64,000 nt of DNA from Gautieria morchelliformis (Eukaryota; Basidiomycota; Agaricomycetes; Gomphales; Gomphaceae), in assembly GCA_015179125.1 (NCBI GenBank), contig WHVA01000119.1, positions 124,001-188,000 on the forward strand, read 5' to 3'. The notes under the pieces are model-generated. The model was not told the DNA's origin and made no database searches. It saw only the letters and a program-made list of their open reading frames with translations. Position numbers and translations under genes: made by a program. Positions 1 to 10,719 of this stretch are shown one piece after another. Every line of letters begins with the position of its first letter. Positions within the stretch are counted from its first letter, which is position 1.

Positions 1-1793
1 CAATTTGGCTTTGCATCGTCGAGCTTACCTTGCTTTGCTGAAGCGAATCCAAGACGAAATGGTGCATATCGACAAACCCCGATCCCTTGACGACCTCCGA
101 GATCTGGTCCAGAAAATCGACCAAAGGTATTGGGGACGCCATGGTGAAGCCTCTCGCGAGACTCAATCCACGCACACCCAAACCCGAGGCCAAGGACAAG
201 TCCAACCAAAACCGAGCCCCTCAGAACAATGACCGATGTCAAGGTCAAAGTTCCGGCAACTCCAACGCCAATGCCGGTAATAGCAACCACAGCAAAGGCA
301 AGGACAAGCAGAAAGGGAACAATGTGTCTGGGGGTCAGAAAAAACCTGACTATGCTAACAAGCAGGGCAAGGATGGCAAACTCATGCCTGAAGAACGCCA
401 GTGTCGCATGGATAACAACCTTTGCCTAGTTTGTGCGCAGAGTGGCCACCGTGTGAAAGACTGCCCGAAGGCCACGTTGGCTTCTGACAGGAAGACGTCC
501 GACAACAAAGCCAAATCTTCGGCTTTGGGCACAAAAAAAATAATCAGTGACCCTCAGACCTCCGCGCAAACTGAGGGTCACATTGACTCAACTTGCGCAG
601 TAGGGGAGGTAAGAATCAACGCTTCTGCTCTCTTTTCTCTGAACTCTCTTGTAATTAGTTTGTCCTTGTCTCTTGTCCTGAACCAAAATTGTAAAGCATT
701 AGTAGATTCCGGCTCTACCCATTGTTTCATAGAATCTGTCTTTGTCCGTAAATACACTCTCCGAACCCATTCCGTAGACCCGATCCCGCTCCGATTATTT
801 GATGGTAGTACAAATTCAGTAATTACTGAAGCTGTAGAGCTACCTATCCATTTCCCTGATGGTCACACCCATTCCGTAGACTTTTATGTCACCCCCCTTG
901 ATTTGTCTGTTTCAGTAGTTCTTGGACACAACTGGCTCACCCACTACAATCCGTTGATTGACTGGGTATTGGGCAGTATTACTTTCCGAACTTCCCTTCT
1001 GGGCAGTTCTGTGGACCCCCTGCTGGCTTCGGCTCGCACCGCAACGGCCGAGCCACCCCTGAGTCTGGAGGCTCCTCGGGTTGCCCTCCTTAACGCTGTG
1101 GCATTTTACCATGCCTGCAAGTTAGAGGGCTCCCAGTGCTTCCAGCTAAATCTGGCAATGCCCAAAAACGAGGCTTCGGCCCGTTCAGCTTCCGCAAAAC
1201 CCAAACCTGTGGACCTCAAGGACATCCCGCCCGAGTATCACGACTTCGCAGATGTGTTCAGCAAGTCCAAAGCTGATACCTTGGCTCCACACCGACCCTA
1301 CGATCTCAAGATCGCTCTGGAGGACAGTGCTACGCCCCCTCAACCTCCGTTATATTCACTCTCTACCTTGGAGCTTGCCACGCTCTGGGTATTCATAGAT
1401 GAACATCTGAATATGGGTTACATTCGGCCCACTCGGTCTTCGCACGGAGCCCCCATCCTCTTTGTCAAAAAGAAGAGCAGTGAACTTCGGCTTTGCGTCG
1501 ATTTCTGAGCACTCAACAAGATTATGAAGAAAGATCGCTATCCACTTCCATTGATTACCTACTTGTTGGATGCACCCCGAAAGGCTCAGATCTATATGAA
1601 AATCAACCTTCGGCATGCTTTCCATCTCGTCCGAGTCGCTGAAGGCGACAAGTGGAAAACAGCTTTCCGGACCCGGTATGGCTCTTTCGAATGGCTGGCC
1701 CTGCTGTTCGGCCTGGCCAATGGTCCCACGGTCTTTCAATGTTTCATGAATGATGTCTTTGGAGATATGCTTGATGTATGCGTCGTCGTGTAC
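1..1793 (+). pseudogene. Gypsy A gag C-terminus, protease and first half of RT
   Basis: Frame 2 (5-232) gives the end of a retrotransposon Gag, including DLRDLVQKIDQRYWGR. The reading then moves to frame 3 between about 150 and 210. Frame 3 carries a CX2CX4HX4C zinc knuckle (CLVCAQSGHRVKDC, near 423-465), an aspartic protease site ALVDSGSTH near 690-720 and the RT start with IRPTRSSHGAPILFVKKK. A TGA at 1506-1508 interrupts CVDF*ALNK, where CGA (Arg) is expected, and the same frame then continues through RT to VVVY at 1793. Translation stops exactly where element B1 begins. The element is dead: it has a frameshift, a stop and an insertion. Confidence 0.85.
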
Positions 1794-2004
1794 TGTAAGA
1801 TTGTGAATCTTATGGCCTTGTGTCACAAGGGCAAGCGGAACTCGACCAATCTGTGGTAATTCTGTGTGCTAGGTAGTGACAGTTGTAAGGTAAGATCTGG
1901 GAAACCACCACGCGGTTCCCACGCAAGAACTGTACAGTGCTTATCTAAGCAGTCCAGTAGCATGCATTGCCTTAAGGGCAATGCGGGTAAATGTCATATT
2001 TACA
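1794..2004 (-). repeat. B1 LTR (3' LTR of the minus-strand element)
   Basis: It begins tgtaag and ends tttaca, 211 bp, and matches 14848-15058. It carries the family core ctaggtagtgacag, where the partner LTR has ctacgtagtgacag. Confidence 0.93.
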
Positions 2005-2025
2005 CCCTCCCCCTCTATGAACAAC

Positions 2026-4130
2026 TCAAACCTCCTCATATATGGACCTGGTGAGGTCCTCCGAGTCCGCATCTGGCATAGGCATGTCGTTGTAGGGAGC
2101 CGGTGGTGGACGCAGGTCCGTCGGGAGCTCCGCGTTGTCGGCGGGTGCATGGGGCAGGGAGTCGATGCCCATGTCCTGCTGGAAGGTCGCTTCAGTGACC
2201 GGTGAGGGGCCACGCGTAACCTGGTCTAGCTGTGCGCAAGCGGCGGTTGACACTTCTTCAGCTGCGAGTGCTGCCTTCTGGCGGTCCCAAAGGGCTGCCA
2301 CCCGCAATCTCTCCTGCCCTATTTGGGCAGGTGCACTAAATGTCGTCCCGGATAGCTCACGTGGAACGAAATGCTCGATCCAGGGCGCGCTGTCTCGATT
2401 CACACCGCCGTACCTGGCGAGCCAGTGGGCGACCTCGTCCAGAGGGATGTCCTGGGGCGGCTGCCCTTGGATGGGGAACATCCCCGTGATTGATGCCCTT
2501 AGGGTGTTGCTGATGGCATACCGGACCTCGTTGGCTGGAATGAGGTCCTTCCATTGGCCAGTGACATGGAATAGTTCGTATATCCGCGCCCTGAGGGGAG
2601 AAGGGGGCTTGGGGTTCTTGGGTGCAAGCCTCCTCAGCCACATCCAGACATCCACGTCATGGATGTTTAGACTGTGATCCGGCTCATCGCAGATGGCCAA
2701 TGGAATGCCTTCAGGGTTGCATAGCCAACCCTGGAGCACGACCTGAATGTCATTGGCGGTTCCTTCGCCAATGAGGAAGTAGCTTGCTCTGTGGCTACTG
2801 GCCCGGGCCTCCTCCCGGGCCCGTCTCATCGCAGTCACCATCCCGTGCGTGTGGGAGCCCGTTGGCATCTCCCTGGCCTCCTTCAGGAGGCCCTGAAACC
2901 TCTGCTCTGTGGTCTCGCAGAGGTCAAACCATTCGGCTCGCAATGGCGTCCTTTTCCCAAGGGGCTGCGGCAAGCAGCCCGTCACGGCGAACGGAGGGTC
3001 CCTGAGGGGCATGAGCTCCCCCGGGAGAGGGTTGGTAACTTTCATCGCTGGTGGGGGCAATGACACCAATGCCTGAGGACCGCTCGTCTGGCCCTCTCTT
3101 GCTCAACCGCGAGGTACTTGTTCTGAGCCGCGGCCAGTGCCAGCCCCAGCACCGGGTCGTTTGTGCTACGACCTGGCGACTGTGCCAGGTACTCATCGGT
3201 GACACACTTGCGCAGGTCATCAATGGGGTCGTAGGTCATGAGGGCACGTCTCTTCTTTGAGACGTGCTGTGTGTGGTCCGGATCGTACTGCTCGAGATCC
3301 GGGTCGTCCGAGTAGAAGCCCTCGGGGATGTCCACTGATGACGCTGGGGGCTCGCTGGGGCCCGCGAATGACGGGCTGGGTGGGCTGGTGATCCGCACCT
3401 TGAGGCCTGGTGCAGATTGGCCCGGGTTGGGGTTAGGGGCGGAGATTCGATCTGCCAGCCCTGTTTTGGTGCGCGATGGCAATGGGGCCATCGCACGAGA
3501 TGATGGGCCCGCCACGGGTCGTGGGGCGGGTTCTGCTCGCTTTGTTTTCGTGAGCTTGTGCTGTAGGTCCTGGACCAGCTTGCCCAGGTCTCGTGTTTTG
3601 CCATGCTCGGTCTCGAGTGCGCTGTCAAGGGCCCTGATATCATCCTTCAGGGCACCAATCTCGTCCCTCAGGTTGCGCGTCGACGCCTGCACTTTCCTGG
3701 CTGCGTGGCATTCGATTTTGTCGACCCACATCGGCCACGCCGTGTATATGGCGGTGCTGACATCCTTTTCTGCCAGCTGGACGTGGTTGGCATCAGTGGT
3801 GGTTTTTAGGTGCGCTGCGAACGATGCGCAGTTGTCGCACCCGTTGGGATGGACGATGGCCAGGCCATTCCTCCATCCCACGATCGTCCAATGCTCCTCC
3901 ATTGCAGTTGGAGCACTGAGGATTGCTGTGGCCCCTTGCTTGGGGGCCGCTGGTGGTGTTGCGGACGTCGAGTGATCGACGTCGATTCCGTCTTTGGCTG
4001 TCATCACCTTCGAGAGAAGATGATGGGGTGATGGTGGTAGCTTCTCAAGAAGCAATGCGCCTCGGAAAGATCCAAGGTGAAAATTTAAGCGACGCTGTTG
4101 GCAGGGTTCGGTGTCTCCCATGATCTGCAT
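2026..4130 (-). pseudogene. B1 ORF3: long sense ORF between chromodomain and 3' LTR, unknown function
   Basis: Two overlapping minus-strand frames (4130-3042 and 3069-2026) together give about 690 residues, broken by one frameshift near 3050-3069. The N-terminal part has a Pro/Ala-rich leader, the block LAIVHPNGCDNCASFAAHL, then a predicted coiled coil (LRDEIGALKDDIRALDS) and a basic stretch KKRR. The C-terminal part has GWLCNPEGIPLAI and WMWLRRLAPK. The same blocks occur in B2 (about 35110-37700) despite strong divergence, which suggests that selection maintained it. It has no clear signal peptide or membrane helix, so the env-like position does not make it an envelope. I do not recognise a family. 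Confidence 0.75.
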
Positions 4131-4135
4131 GTGAC

Positions 4136-5909
4136 CTACGTGACCTGGTGCCTTTTGGGCAGGTCGCGCGGTTTAGTCATGCCTCGGAGCTCTAGGTAGT
4201 GATCTAGAGCTTCCAGGTCCTTACATGCTGACATGGGCTCCCATGTCACGTCGCCAAGGGTCCATTGGACCTGAAGTTCCAGGTCCTTGGAATTTATCCA
4301 TCTATGGGATAAAATTTCGTCGACGAGCCATTTCTCTTCATCGTTCGTGCCGAAGTCGTAGAATGACTTCACTTCTCGACGAGGGAATAAGTCGTCATTG
4401 TTGGCCTCGTACCATCGTACGAGGCTGGTATGGAAGACGGGCCTGACGCGCCTGTTGTTCAATTCATCTGGTAGTTCGAGAGTTACCGTCGAGGCCTCAT
4501 TGTGGGCCTTGATCATGCGATACGGGCCAATGTATCACGGCACCAGTTTCCTGGCCCTTCCTTTGGGCAGGGTCAGATTCTGAGTGGATAGGTATACGCG
4601 GTGGCCGATCGCGTACATGTCACTATCTCAGTGTTTCTTATTTGCATGAAACACCTGCAACACTCAGTGCTCCAATATGGCATCATGCCCCAACATCAGG
4701 TTCCGGTGAGCCTGTTGTGAGAACCGGGACACTCCCTTGAACGGGGTGTCCGCTGTCATGGGCATGTCTGTCCGTGGCATGTACCCATGGTTCAGCTCAA
4801 AGGGAGCGAACCCCATTGTGGCGCTGACATTACTGTTGATGGCCACTTCAACCATCGGGCACTTGTGTGCCCAGTCCTTCTGGTCATCTCTGATGACCGT
4901 CCGTAGGATCTGTCCAATTGAGCCGTTGGCCCGCTCGGTGGCTCTATCCCTTTGTGGATGGAATGCCGTCGCCATGAGGAGTTTGGTCCCCATGAGCCAC
5001 TGAAGTTCACGCCAGAAGATTGACGTGAACTTTGAGTCTCAATCCGAGATGATGGAGTTGGGGACTCTGTGGAGCCTGACGAATTCCTTGAGGAATAGCC
5101 AGGCTACTTCCTTCGCTGTGACCCTCGTCATTGTTGGGATGAGGTGGACGTGCGAAGTCAGCCTGTCTATGATTACCATGAGGTAATCACAGCCGTCTGA
5201 GTTAGTCGATTCTGATCAACTGCAAAGGCCTGTCTGGGATGGGCAGGCTGTGTAGCAGGCCCTTGGGCTTCTAGGTGCCAGTTTTGTTCATCTGGCACCT
5301 CGCGCATGAGACGCAAAACGTCTCGATGTCGGGGCCCATGCCTTGCCACCAGTATGTTCTTCGAATATAATTCGAGGTCTTCATGTGGCCGTAGTGGCCC
5401 ACGGTTCTGTGTGCGTGATCGATTATGATTTCGATCAGCCTCCTTCCCCCGTGAAAAACAGTCTGGGGGATGGCAATGACATCTCGCCTGAGCTGATTTT
5501 TTGTCCATATCAGCCCGTCCTTGATGCCGAACCTTGGGTGGGCATCTGGGTGCGCCATGATCTTCGAGAACATGGCGTCTTCATGGTATGCATTGCGCCA
5601 GACCTTTGGCAGGTCCATGTCACCCTCGGCGCTCACGCACAGAGGTGTACCGTTGTTGCCTGTGGCGATGGCGTGGACGTCGTCGTTGGTTTCCGGGGTG
5701 ACGTCCCTCTTCAGGTCCCGTTCGGGACCTCCATGCAGGGCGGTGGCCTCGGCCGTCCGCGCCTCCATCTTTTCCATGAAGCGGGTTGACCGCCTTGCGG
5801 CTGCTGCCCGTACTTCGATGTATCGATCCATGGGCAGTAGCTCCCCATCCGGATCGAGGCATTCATCTGCATTGACGAACACGTGTTCCGGATGTCGATC
5901 ATCACTCAT
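4136..5909 (-). pseudogene. B1 integrase and chromodomain
   Basis: Minus-strand frames give the integrase zinc finger (HRTVGHYGH and CVSCARC, about 5280-5430), core fragments around 4664-5173 (FHPQRDRATERANGS, with the catalytic E), a GPYR-type tail and then a chromodomain at 4160-4400 (EKWLVDEILSHRW, followed by QWTLGDVTWEPM). At least three frameshifts or stops separate these pieces. Chromodomains are typical of fungal chromoviruses. The end of this frame (4136) almost touches the start of ORF3 (4130), so ORF3 is the next cistron. Confidence 0.85.
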
Positions 5910-6017
5910 GTTGCTCTCGTAGTATTGAGAGAGACAGTCCGCGACTTTGTTCTCGACACCATCGACATGTACAGTGTTGAAGTTGAAATGGGAGAGGAAC
6001 TCCCACCATCTGACCTG

Positions 6018-7400
6018 TCAGTCAGATAGGTTTTTCTGAGTCTCAAAATATTCGAGACCCTTGTGGTCAGTTACTAGGGTGAACTTTCTCCCTAGGAGCT
6101 TGTCCTCCCATTTTATCAGGGCCTCGAGCATGGCAATAGTCTCATGCTCGTGGGTCCTGTAGTGCTGTTGGGCCATGCTGAACTTCTTTGACGGGGGGCC
6201 CGCTGGCCAGCACGTTTTCCAGTTGGGGCCCTGGACGTATACGGCACTGATGCCCAACTTTGAACCATCCGTGATGACCCAGATAGGGTCATTGCTTTGG
6301 GGGTCTACCGGCCGCCGGATGGGGGCCTTGCAGGCCAGTGCCTTTATGCTTTGCAGGCACTTGTCCAGCAGCGGTGTCCATTTGAACAGCCGGTTATTGC
6401 GGACACACCCAGATAACGGGGTGGTGTATGCACTCACATCTGGCATATAGTGTGCCAGGTATTGTACGAGTCGAGGAAGCGCTGGACGTCATTAAACATC
6501 CTGGGCCTCCTCCATTCGCAGATGCGTTGCATTTTGTCCGCATCTGCGTGCACACCTTGGCCGTCTATGATGTGGCCAAGGCACTCCATATGTTCCGAGT
6601 AGAGATCAACTTTCTTCTTGCTCAAGAAGAGGTGATTCTTGCGTAGTCTGTTGAAGACTATGCCGAGGTGTTCTTTGTGCTCCTTAATGGAGTGTGAGAA
6701 GATAAATATGTCGTCCATATACACGTGGATGAAGCGACCTATGCAGTCACGGAAGATTGCTGTCATCAGATGTTGGAACGTCAATGGCGTGTTGCAATCT
6801 CCCATCTGAATAACTTGACTTCGGAACATGCCCAAGTATCGTTGCGAATGCCGTCTTCACGACGTCTTCGGGACGAATCCGGATCTGCTCGTATGCTTCA
6901 GACATATCGAGCTTCGTCTGGTATCAGCAGCACGCTATGTCGCTGCGGATAACATCCTGGTCAGGGAAGGGCGTAACGTCCTTCACCATATTTTCGTTCT
7001 GCTGTTGCAGATCGGAGACCGTGCATAGCGTGCCATTTTTCTTTGGCACACAGAGCATCGGCACCGCTTGGTGTGCCACCGCTTGTATCCACCACCCTGC
7101 AGTGGTGTACCTTTCCAGTTTAACGGAAAGCTCTTCGTGGAAGTGCTCTGGGCATTTCGGCAATCGATACCGCATGCATTTGTTGGGATCAATGAAATTG
7201 ATCTCATGGTTGACCTCCCACAGAGGCAGGAGTTCAAGTGGAATACCACTGACCAGGTCAGTGAGCTTTTCCGTCCATTCCTCACACAAGCAAGGGATGT
7301 CATCATCCGTGAGGACGATGTCAGCAGAACAAGATGCCATTAAGCGCCTTGTCGGTTCCGCAGGGCGCGGGAGCGTTTTCTTCTTCCCCAACACCTTCAT
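6018..7400 (-). pseudogene. B1 reverse transcriptase and RNase H
   Basis: The RT N-terminus is at 7400-6924 (IPLELLPLWEVNHEIN, then AVPMLCVPKKNGTL). The active site VYMDDIFIFS lies at about 6705-6735, and RNase H at 6446-6018 (WVITDGSKLG, HETIAMLEAL, LVTDHKGLEYF). Frames change near 6920 and 6440. YMDD is intact, but the copy as a whole cannot make a continuous polyprotein. Confidence 0.87.
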
Positions 7401-7517
7401 CCTCAGATGGGCGCGTCTCTCCCGGCGTGTATAGGGAGAGCTTGAGGACGAGTCGTTTCGCGACTCGCCCTCCTGGCTTCAATGGGCTTGGGTGGACTGT
7501 GGCCCGGAGGTGAACCC
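7401..7517 (-). pseudogene. B1 spacer between protease and RT
   Basis: Minus-strand sequence aligned with the B2 segment 41587-41690 (shared RC of cctggcttcaatg). It is the linker interrupted by element E1; no domain was recognised. Confidence 0.5.
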
Positions 7518-9267
7518 GTGTCAAGATTGGTTTTTAGGTGTTAATATCGTGTATTAGTGAACACAGCGAATGCCCGAATAACTTGTGCGAATAAGTATGC
7601 TGTTCAGCGAATAGGTGAACCAATAAATGTTCACAAGATAAGAGGGTTGCCCGAACGGAGCTTGCCCTATCTACAGTCGTAGCGAAATAGCCTGTGGCAC
7701 TTGACGATGTAACGTACAAGGTGTCACGGAAGGGCTGTCTAAGTAGTGACAATCCCTTCGCCGGCGAAGGTGCTCCTTCAGAGCCCTTCGCCGACAGCAC
7801 AGATAATAGTTCGAAGGCTAAGGTAACGAATATGGAGTATGAGAACTCACCAGTGATGCCTAAGTCCTCTTCTGGTCAAAGATAGGAATCTCCAGGAGAA
7901 GGCTCTGTTGAAAGTATTAAAAGAACATAATATTAACATATTAATTACAACAAACACGAACCCACATCACAACTGATATATCAATAACCCCTCTCGGCGC
8001 ATATACACTACGGCGCTAGCACCTGAGACCGCCGGACCATCATATGCCCACTCGACCTGACCCGATCACAGCCCCCGACCCCTCCGATGTCACGGGGATG
8101 CATAACACATGTTAACACGACCTATAAACCCTATCCAAAACCACCGAGCCCATCCTGAATCACGCACCTTCCATCAGTCACGTGATCCAATCAAGGAACA
8201 CGATGCGTCTAGCCGACCCTGCATATACCCAGACTATGCCCCCTATCCATCACCAAACTTCCGTTTCCTCATCCTGTTTTACACTCCATCTCCAAGCCCA
8301 ACCTATACAGCACGCGTCGACACTCCTATCGCTGTATATGCGCCGCTCACCCCATTCCATCATTCCCTTAGTATCACACCACCGATTTCTTGACCGCCAA
8401 GCGCCATCAGTAACTAATAAATACCTAGTTCCATGTACAATTAACTAGTAGTGAAATCGCACTTCGTTTCGCTCCTCACACAGTAGTAAAACTTTCAGTC
8501 GACATAATTCATAAGACACACCCACTCGCTGCATGTGCAGATATTCCTGTCGATCCTAAGCCTTACTCGATTTATCTCATAATCGAGAGATTAAATCATC
8601 TTCCTAGAACTAAACCACAGGCTCAAGACAATGATCACAGTGAGGTCAAGTTTGCACAAGATGGACGATGTATGATAATTGAACTGGGGAATATACATGC
8701 AAATGCAAACTACTTATATTGAATGCTCGTAAGGTATCAGCGAATAGGAAAGAGGCCGTCGTGAGTTAGGGTTGGATAGGAGTGCGCAGTCATGACATGG
8801 AATAGATGGAATAAACATACAATAGAGTGAGGGAGGGGTGTGAACATGAAACGACGGAGAATAAAGGTGGCGAATGCACTTATGTACGAAACCATGTCTT
8901 GGGACCTGCATACATGCTACCCTGCACGGACTCTTTGTCTACTGGGTTGATCCCACACGACCTACAGACGGGACGTCCCGCGAACACACTTTGGCCATAT
9001 GAACACCCAAAGGGGTTGGATTGAGAAGATGATGGGGTTAGTGATGAACCATCACGCCGGGTAAATGGTATCAATCGTATTTATGGCATGCCTGCTGGCG
9101 AAATGTGCAAGCAGCGAATAGCGGTTCGGAGAGTGGGGCGAACAGCGAATAGAGCGGACGTAGAGGAAGAGTGGTCAATGGGTGAGGCGAACTCTGGCGA
9201 AGATGCTAGGGAGTGACGAGGGGGAACATAGAGGCAGCGGGGTAAGGGAAATAGACAGGTCATGACA
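7518..9267. mobile_element. Orphan LTR-like element E1
   Basis: Ends are TGTCAAGATTGG and CATGACA, forming a 5-bp inverted terminus TGTCA/TGACA. The host B1 sequence resumes on both sides as in B2 (gtgatcctgctcacc). The flanks acccg and gcctg are decayed versions of that 5-bp site. Without the copia LTR inside (7906-8619 plus TSD), it is about 1.03 kb, equal to E2 (24883-25914). No ORF of its own is convincing. It is probably a solo LTR of an unseen retrotransposon. Confidence 0.75.
7906..8619 (+). repeat. Solo Ty1/copia LTR nested in E1
   Basis: 714 bp, TGTTGAAAG...AAACCACA, flanked by the perfect TSD ggctc (7901-7905, 8620-8624). It matches the LTRs of the copia element at 21073 and 27384 (729 bp), lacking about 15 bp near its 3' end. 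It is a product of LTR-LTR recombination. Confidence 0.93.
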
Positions 9268-9790
9268 GCCTGCTCACCTTCGGTGTCCGGTCCTCTTTCA
9301 ACGAATCTTCGTTGAAAGATACTTTGCCCATAGGGATTTCTTCATCCCCTATACGAATCGTCCCTGGGCTAGAGAAGTCCAGGGTGACGCCTAGCTTTTC
9401 CTCAGGAAAGGTGTTCTGAGGATCGCGTCATAGTATTCGATGTTAGCTACGTCGAAATACTCATCGTGGAGTTTACGACTGAATTTAATGGTCGTGTTCG
9501 TTCCATAGTTGATTGTGGAACGACTACCAATGCATGCCAATTGCAGTGCAATTGGCTGTTCCAGGGCAAATGTCTTCATGCCCGTGGCCCACGTGAATTC
9601 AGGGGAGATCAACACCCCTTCACTCCCACTGTCGAGGAGACAGTGGGCTTTCACGCCGTTGATTTCCCAGTACCCCGACAGGGTACGGTTCTTGTGTCAC
9701 GGCCGTGCGGGGTGCGATTGCTGCTTGCTCCGATGGTTATACATCGGCTCGGCCGCCTTGTCAGGGGCAGCCGCGGTGCAGGCTGCCATT
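9268..9790 (-). pseudogene. B1 aspartic protease region
   Basis: The minus frame 9654-9391 contains CLLDSGSEGVLISPEFTW, the retropepsin D-S-G site, and YYDAILRTPFL, the usual second conserved block. A frameshift follows near 9390. The equivalent in B2 is 41665-42100. Here the TGG (Trp) after PEFT is intact, while B2 has TGA. Confidence 0.85.
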
Positions 9791-10719
9791 ACTTTGGTGG
9801 TCCCGTCATTGTCCAGCGCAACTCTGATTGCACTGGACCTGTATGCGGTCTGATTGTCCGCTGTTTCTTCATCCCAGTCATAATACTGGGATGGCTCGGG
9901 CTCCCATTCATCTGCGGAAGCTTCTGCTTCTCCCTGATCCTCATCGTTGTGAGGTTCACCCTCCCCCTCTTCATCAATCTGCAGAAGAGGGGTGTGGTCG
10001 GGATCCGTGTCTGGATCCTCGTCGTCGCCATGTCTTGCAGCTGCTGTCCATATGCCAGACTTGAGCCGTGGACACTCCACTTTTCTGTGCCCCCTGGCTG
10101 GCCACATTCAAAGCATGTGATGCTGCTTGGAGCATTGCCGGGTCGATCTGGTGATCTACCCCCTGGTTTCGGGGGGAAGTTCGGCTTCAACAGGCTTCCC
10201 GCCGTCTGAGGCTGTTTAGTCTCATGTGGCAGTCCCGCAGGGGTAGGGCAGGGCGGCTGTGGACACTGGGACATCCCACTCCTCTGGAAGGGGGAAGGCC
10301 TGCTCGGGCCTGCCTGCGACGCCGGTTTGCTTTGCGCAAACCATGACACGGTGGGTGTTGCGGCCGCGCTCTCTGCCCGACGCATCCCCATGTTGTAGCG
10401 GGACACTTCCTTGATCATGTGGGCTGCTTCGAAGAGCTGCTCGATAGAGCTGCTTTCCGCATTGTAGCCCTTCTTGAGGACCTCATTGCGCAGTGTTTCG
10501 CGCAATGCGGACATGAACCGTCTCCGGAATGTGTAATTGTCAGGCGGCTGTATCATGCGAGCCGCGTATTTCGTGAGATCGTTCAGCATTTCCTGAACGG
10601 TCTTCATGCCCTGCATGACTGCGTCGAACTTGTTCAACACGTGGTGGTATGTCAGGGTGTGCAGGAACCGCTTCTGCAGGCCCTGCATCACCGTCTCTAA
10701 GGTCCAATCATGGACCTGG
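9789..10719 (-). pseudogene. B1 Gag capsid and nucleocapsid
   Basis: A minus-strand frame of 300 aa holds a capsid-like region (RFLHTLTYHHVLNKFDAVMQ, KGYNAESSSIEQLFEAAHMI), a Pro-rich linker, and a zinc-knuckle start CFECGQPG. The His and last Cys are lost to a frameshift; B2 keeps CFECGQPGHKKAEC. Upstream coding is cut at 10719 by the pogo transposon and an associated deletion of about 240 bp relative to B2. Confidence 0.85.

Noticed and set aside
2026..4130. ORF3 as a retroviral-type envelope
   Set aside because: It lies in the env position but lacks a signal peptide, membrane anchor and Cys pattern. Position alone is not enough.
8109..8393. 94-aa frame repeated in all copia LTRs (also 21331-21615, 27587-27871)
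   Set aside because: It recurs only because the LTR is repeated. The composition is that of LTR sequence, and it is not conserved as protein more than as DNA.
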